This document shows positions 60,787 through 64,000 of a stretch of 64,000 bases of DNA, piece after piece. This stretch comes from an uncultured Pelagibacteraceae bacterium (GTDB taxonomy: Bacteria; Pseudomonadota; Alphaproteobacteria; Pelagibacterales; Pelagibacteraceae), in NCBI GenBank assembly GCA_902603555.1, contig CACKVD010000001.1, positions 1 to 64,000 of the forward strand, read 5' to 3'. The translations under genes and the position numbers were made by a program. Numbering within the stretch: position 1 is the stretch's first letter; every line of letters begins with the position of its first letter. The notes under the pieces were generated by a model. That model was not told the DNA's origin, searched no databases, and saw only the letters and a list, made by a program, of their open reading frames with translations.

Positions 60787-62088
60787 TTAATTAAATCTTA
60801 CAATAGAATTATCTTTGATTAAATACATGTTCTGATTTTGAACAATGGGTCTTGAAATTGTATTTTTATCAATTTTTAAAATATTCTTAACTTTTCCGGT
60901 TTTTATTTCTACAACTAATAATTTTCCGATATTTGTTGAAACAAACAAATTTTGAAAATTGAAAACAAATCCTGTTGGAAAAATATTATCATTTTTTTTC
61001 TTATTTATTTTATCAAAAATATTAGTAATTCTTAAAATATTTCCTTTATTTTTTTCAATTATAAAAAAATTTCCTTCTATAGAGATTGTAAATATAAAAT
61101 TTCCGATTATAGCCGGTTTAACATTAGAGTTTATTTTCTGGATCCAATTAGTAATACCTGTATTAAAATCAATTGAGTAAAATTGGTTTTTGTTATTTGA
61201 AAAATATATTGAGTCATCATTAATAATTAAATTAGACATTTTTAATGTCATAATATCCTCAAATATCTCTGAGTTTTGAGTAAACTTTTGCCATAATAAT
61301 GATCCAGTTTTTACATCTATTGCTGTAATATCCCCAAGGGAGTTAGAAAATATTACAATATTATTTTTAATTAAAATTGATAGTTTTTTAGATGAATTAA
61401 TAAATGATTTTTCTGTTTTATGTTGCCAAATTAAATTGCCATCTTTAGTTGAGAAACAATTTAAATTATTGTTTGTATCAACAACAAAAATTTTATCATC
61501 AAAAAATTTAATTAACGAATTAAATGGTATTGGATTTTTTTTTGACCATATTACTTTTCCATCATTTAAATTTATAGAATAAATTTTTGAAAGATTATCT
61601 GAAACAAATAACTGTTTATTATTATGTGTCATTGATATAAGTGGACCTAATTTTTTTTCACTCTTAGAATAATTATTAATCTTCCACTTTAATTTTGAAT
61701 TTTGATCAAATTTTAAAATTGAACCCTTGTTATCAAAAAAAATTAAATTTCCATTATTAAAAATAAGATTGGTTTCTAATTGATGAAAATTTTCAATTTT
61801 AGAAAAATTATATTTTTGAATTTTTTCAAATTTAGCCTCAAATAATACATATCCATCATTATTATCATTTTTTGAGTTTTTGTTAATTTTAAGATCATCT
61901 TTATTTAACAAAAATTGAAAGTTTTTATTAAATTCATTTAAAGATTTTTCATTTTTTTTGAATAAAGGCTTAAAGTTTAATAATTCATCTTTTAAATTTT
62001 CTTCTTTTGTCCAAAACCCACCACCGTCACTAAGAGAACACGAATTAAGTAAAAAAATAAGAAAAATAAATTTTATGAAATTAATCAC
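60787..62088 (-). CDS. bamB: outer-membrane assembly lipoprotein BamB-like (PQQ-type beta-propeller)
   Basis: A 433-residue protein with a lipoprotein signal peptide (lipobox LLNSC at about residues 13-17). The rest forms repeated propeller blades of the PQQ type: LNDGKVIWSKKNP, TKDGNLIWQHKTE, VKTGSLLWQKFT, NTGITNWIQKI. BamB is part of the BAM complex, supporting barrel-protein insertion. The YfgM-like gene just upstream is the normal partner in proteobacteria, and their coding regions overlap by 8 bases. Confidence 0.85.
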   Translation of the reverse strand: MINFIKFIFLIFLLNSCSLSDGGGFWTKEENLKDELLNFKPLFKKNEKSLNEFNKNFQFLLNKDDLKINKNSKNDNNDGYVLFEAKFEKIQKYNFSKIENFHQLETNLIFNNGNLIFFDNKGSILKFDQNSKLKWKINNYSKSEKKLGPLISMTHNNKQLFVSDNLSKIYSINLNDGKVIWSKKNPIPFNSLIKFFDDKIFVVDTNNNLNCFSTKDGNLIWQHKTEKSFINSSKKLSILIKNNIVIFSNSLGDITAIDVKTGSLLWQKFTQNSEIFEDIMTLKMSNLIINDDSIYFSNNKNQFYSIDFNTGITNWIQKINSNVKPAIIGNFIFTISIEGNFFIIEKNKGNILRITNIFDKINKKKNDNIFPTGFVFNFQNLFVSTNIGKLLVVEIKTGKVKNILKIDKNTISRPIVQNQNMYLIKDNSIVRFN

Positions 62089-62725
62089 TTAGATCTCTAT
62101 TTAGTCTTTTTTGTGTTTCCTTAACTATATCTTGATTTGCATTGTCAATGATAAGAATTTTATTAAAAAATTCTTTTGATTTTTGTTTTTCGTTTTTAGA
62201 GTAAAAATACTCTGCTAGTAAATATAAAGCATGAGATTTCCAAACATTTTCAGTGTTAAGTAACGGACTCAAAACATCTAATAATTGATTTTCATCAAAT
62301 GAGTCAGCATTAAATAATGCTTTCTTATATATAATAAGATTTTTAATTTCTTTTTTTAAAGAAGTTTTGTTTATTAGAATATCAAATAAATCATTAACCT
62401 TACCTTTGTTGCCAATCAAATTATTATCTATCAAAAAGTAAAGTGCTAAAGGAGAATAAGTAGTATCTTGATCTTCTACAATTTCTATCATTTTGGAGAT
62501 GACTTTAAGCTTTTCACCTTTGTTGTACTCAATTACTGTATTGTTGTATTTATTTGATAACTGCTCTCTATTGCTATCATTGTATATTTGATAAGAATAG
62601 AAACCTATAAAAATTATTACAAAAAATAAAAATACAGATATCAGTATTTTTTTATTTTCAATAAGGAAATTTTTTATTTTTTCATTTCTTGTTTTTTCAT
62701 TAATTATTGTAATATCTTCATCCAT
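62081..62725 (-). CDS. YfgM-like tetratricopeptide membrane protein
   Basis: A 214-residue protein. It has a cytoplasmic N-terminus, one membrane helix (about 28-48, ISVFLFFVIIFIGFYSYQIY), then a periplasmic helical repeat domain with TYSPLALYFLIDN and SHALYLLAEYFYSKNEKQKSKEFFNKIL, TPR-like. In other proteobacteria YfgM links the Sec translocon to periplasmic chaperones, with bamB immediately downstream, as here. It follows the aconitase gene by 2 bases. Confidence 0.8.
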   Translation of the reverse strand: MDEDITIINEKTRNEKIKNFLIENKKILISVFLFFVIIFIGFYSYQIYNDSNREQLSNKYNNTVIEYNKGEKLKVISKMIEIVEDQDTTYSPLALYFLIDNNLIGNKGKVNDLFDILINKTSLKKEIKNLIIYKKALFNADSFDENQLLDVLSPLLNTENVWKSHALYLLAEYFYSKNEKQKSKEFFNKILIIDNANQDIVKETQKRLNRDLSD

Positions 62726-62727
62726 AA

Positions 62728-64000
62728 CTAAATCATGTTCCTTAAAACGTATTGCAATATTCCACCATTTTTATAGTACTCTAATTCATTTTTAGTATCT
62801 ATCCTACACAATGTTTCTATTTTTTTACTCTCTCCAGATGCATATTTAATTTCAAGCGTTACTTTATCAGAAGGATTAATTCCTTTTTCAATTTCATTTA
62901 CACTAATCAATTCTGATCCAGCTAAGTTTAAATTTGTCCTATTGATATTGTTGATAAATTGTAAAGGTAAAATTCCCATTCCAATTAAATTTGATCTATG
63001 AATTCTTTCAAAACTTTCAGCTATTACTACCTTTACACCCAATAGTTTTGTTCCTTTTGCTGCCCAATCTCGTGATGATCCAGTTCCATATTCTTTTCCA
63101 CCTATAACAACTAAATCTGTACCTCTTTTTTTATATTCAACAACTGCATCATAAATTGGCATAACTTTTTCCTCTGGATATAGTTTTGTAAAACCACCTT
63201 CTGTTCCAGGTGCCATCTCGTTCCTAATTCTTATATTTGCAAAGGTACCTCTCATCATAACCTCGTGATTTCCTCTTCTTGAGCCATAAGAGTTGTAGTC
63301 TTTAGGCAAAATTTGATGTTTCATAAAATATTCTCCTGTAGGACTTTCTTTTTGAATATTGCCTGCAGGAGAAATATGGTCCGTTGTTACCATATCACCT
63401 AGAATTAATAATGGTCTTGCATCCTTTATTTCCTTAAAACCCTCAGGTTCATCTGGAAGATTATCAAAAAAAGGTGGTCTTTTGACGTAAGTTGAATTGT
63501 CTTCCCAGTTATAAATGCTACTTTTTTCAGTTTTTATTTGTTGCCATTGTTTTGTTCCTTCTGAAACATTGGAATATCTTTTAATAAACATATCTGCACT
63601 TAAAGATGATTTAAGAGTTTCCTCAATCTCTTTGTTAGATGGCCAAAGATCTTTCATAAGTATATCTTTGCCGTTTTTATCTTTACCAAATGAGTCTTTA
63701 TATAAATCAAAGTTCATATGGCCAGCAAGTGCATAAGCTACAACAAGTGGTGGTGATGCTAAATAATTTGCTTTTATATGAGGTGAAATTCTTCCCTCAA
63801 AATTTCTGTTACCAGATAGCACAGATACAGCATAAATATTTTCTTTTTGAATTGCTTCAACTATGTTATCAGCTAATGGCCCAGAATTTCCTATACAAGT
63901 TGTACAACCATACCCAACTAAATTAAATCCAAGTTTGTCTAAATAAGTATTTAATCCTGCTTTTTCTAAATAATCAGTCACTACTTGAGAGCCTGGTGCA
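62728..64000 (-). CDS. acnA: aconitate hydratase, C-terminal part (gene continues beyond the window)
   Basis: The reading frame stays open to the window end: residues APGSQV precede VTDYLEKAGL, so the 5' part of the gene lies outside and an internal GTG at 63981 is not the start. The visible 424 residues include the cluster ligand segment GCTTCIGNSGPL with two of the three [4Fe-4S] cysteines, SGNRNFEGRI, GDMVTTDHISPAGNI, and the swivel-domain IGGKEYGTGSSRDWAAKG. It converts citrate to isocitrate in the citric-acid cycle. Length and motifs match the AcnA (aconitase A/IRP) class. Confidence 0.95.
   Translation of the reverse strand, partial: APGSQVVTDYLEKAGLNTYLDKLGFNLVGYGCTTCIGNSGPLADNIVEAIQKENIYAVSVLSGNRNFEGRISPHIKANYLASPPLVVAYALAGHMNFDLYKDSFGKDKNGKDILMKDLWPSNKEIEETLKSSLSADMFIKRYSNVSEGTKQWQQIKTEKSSIYNWEDNSTYVKRPPFFDNLPDEPEGFKEIKDARPLLILGDMVTTDHISPAGNIQKESPTGEYFMKHQILPKDYNSYGSRRGNHEVMMRGTFANIRIRNEMAPGTEGGFTKLYPEEKVMPIYDAVVEYKKRGTDLVVIGGKEYGTGSSRDWAAKGTKLLGVKVVIAESFERIHRSNLIGMGILPLQFINNINRTNLNLAGSELISVNEIEKGINPSDKVTLEIKYASGESKKIETLCRIDTKNELEYYKNGGILQYVLRNMI

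Noticed and set aside
63979..63981. GTG as the start of the aconitase gene
   Set aside because: The frame continues upstream with the expected aconitase sequence (APGSQV), so the gene is cut by the window edge.
1..64000. CRISPR arrays, insertion sequences, prophage, integrase or toxin-antitoxin genes
   Set aside because: I saw no regular spaced repeats, transposase, recombinase or phage protein, and base composition appears uniform to the eye.

Overview
The window is about 70% A+T and densely packed. Intergenic gaps are mostly under 100 bases, many genes overlap by 1-23 bases, and I found no insertion sequence, phage gene, CRISPR array or rRNA. Gene content fits a streamlined marine alphaproteobacterium of the SAR11 (Pelagibacter) type: many periplasmic-binding-protein transporters, glycine betaine/one-carbon enzymes, taurine uptake, an alphaproteobacterial RpoZ, and very small regulatory genes. 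That assignment is inferred from protein recognition and composition only.

Layout. 0-6.5 kb: a small lipoprotein, a TauE/SafE sulfite-exporter-like permease, DusA, RpoZ, an MFS carrier, a beta-hydroxyacid dehydrogenase, a flavin split-barrel protein and a gamma-carbonic-anhydrase-like hexapeptide protein. 6.5-10.6 kb: a redoxin, two glycosyltransferases (GT4, GT9), a DUF6165 protein and a peptidase-M24-like protein lacking the usual metal ligands. 10.7-14.3 kb: a three-gene VTC / CotH-like kinase / DUF4956 module. 14.3-20.9 kb: a polar amino-acid ABC transporter without its ATPase; then, on the same strand, a fused AdoMet decarboxylase-spermidine synthase with class II aldolase, MtnA and MtnP, and convergently Apt. 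Together these form a polyamine and methylthioadenosine salvage unit. It ends at a tRNA-Met gene.

21-27.7 kb: two related tail-anchored mini-proteins, a double winged-helix regulator, a BASS-family carrier, an 814-residue dimethylglycine/sarcosine-dehydrogenase-like enzyme, a WecG-type glycosyltransferase and a very clear GDP-mannose 3,5-epimerase. 27.7-38.4 kb is the most coherent metabolic island, for organosulfonates: alanine dehydrogenase and a class III (taurine:pyruvate-type) aminotransferase transcribed divergently from tauA-tauB-tauC, followed by a methyltransferase, a sulfolactate/malate-type dehydrogenase, a phosphate acetyltransferase and an HpsN-like (HisD-family) dehydrogenase. 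The expected central enzyme Xsc and sulfopyruvate decarboxylase are not in the window.

38.4-44.6 kb: a glycine-betaine-type ABC transporter (binding protein, ATPase, tandem-fused permease) with a MORN protein and a GpsA-like dehydrogenase. 44.7-58.9 kb: nitrogen and methylated-amine metabolism. This holds a DUF1989-GcvT fusion, a small winged-helix protein, a sarcosine-oxidase-like flavoprotein, two glutamine-synthetase-family enzymes, a three-gene glutamate-synthase-like complex (GlxBCD/MgsABC type), an ammonium transporter and a diaminopropionate ammonia-lyase-like enzyme. 58.9-64 kb: housekeeping genes on the minus strand (YjbQ, ZapE, a cupin-like protein, BamB, a YfgM-like protein, and the C-terminal part of aconitase running off the window).

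Taken together the region imports and dismantles small N-, C- and S-containing osmolytes (taurine and perhaps dihydroxypropanesulfonate, glycine betaine derivatives, methylamines, ammonium, amino acids) and recycles polyamine by-products. The observations most worth following are the sulfonate island with its 641-residue TauC, the polyamine/MTA unit, the VTC-CotH-DUF4956 module, the bacterial GDP-mannose 3,5-epimerase, and a possible pseudoknot leader before the first glutamine-synthetase-like gene.
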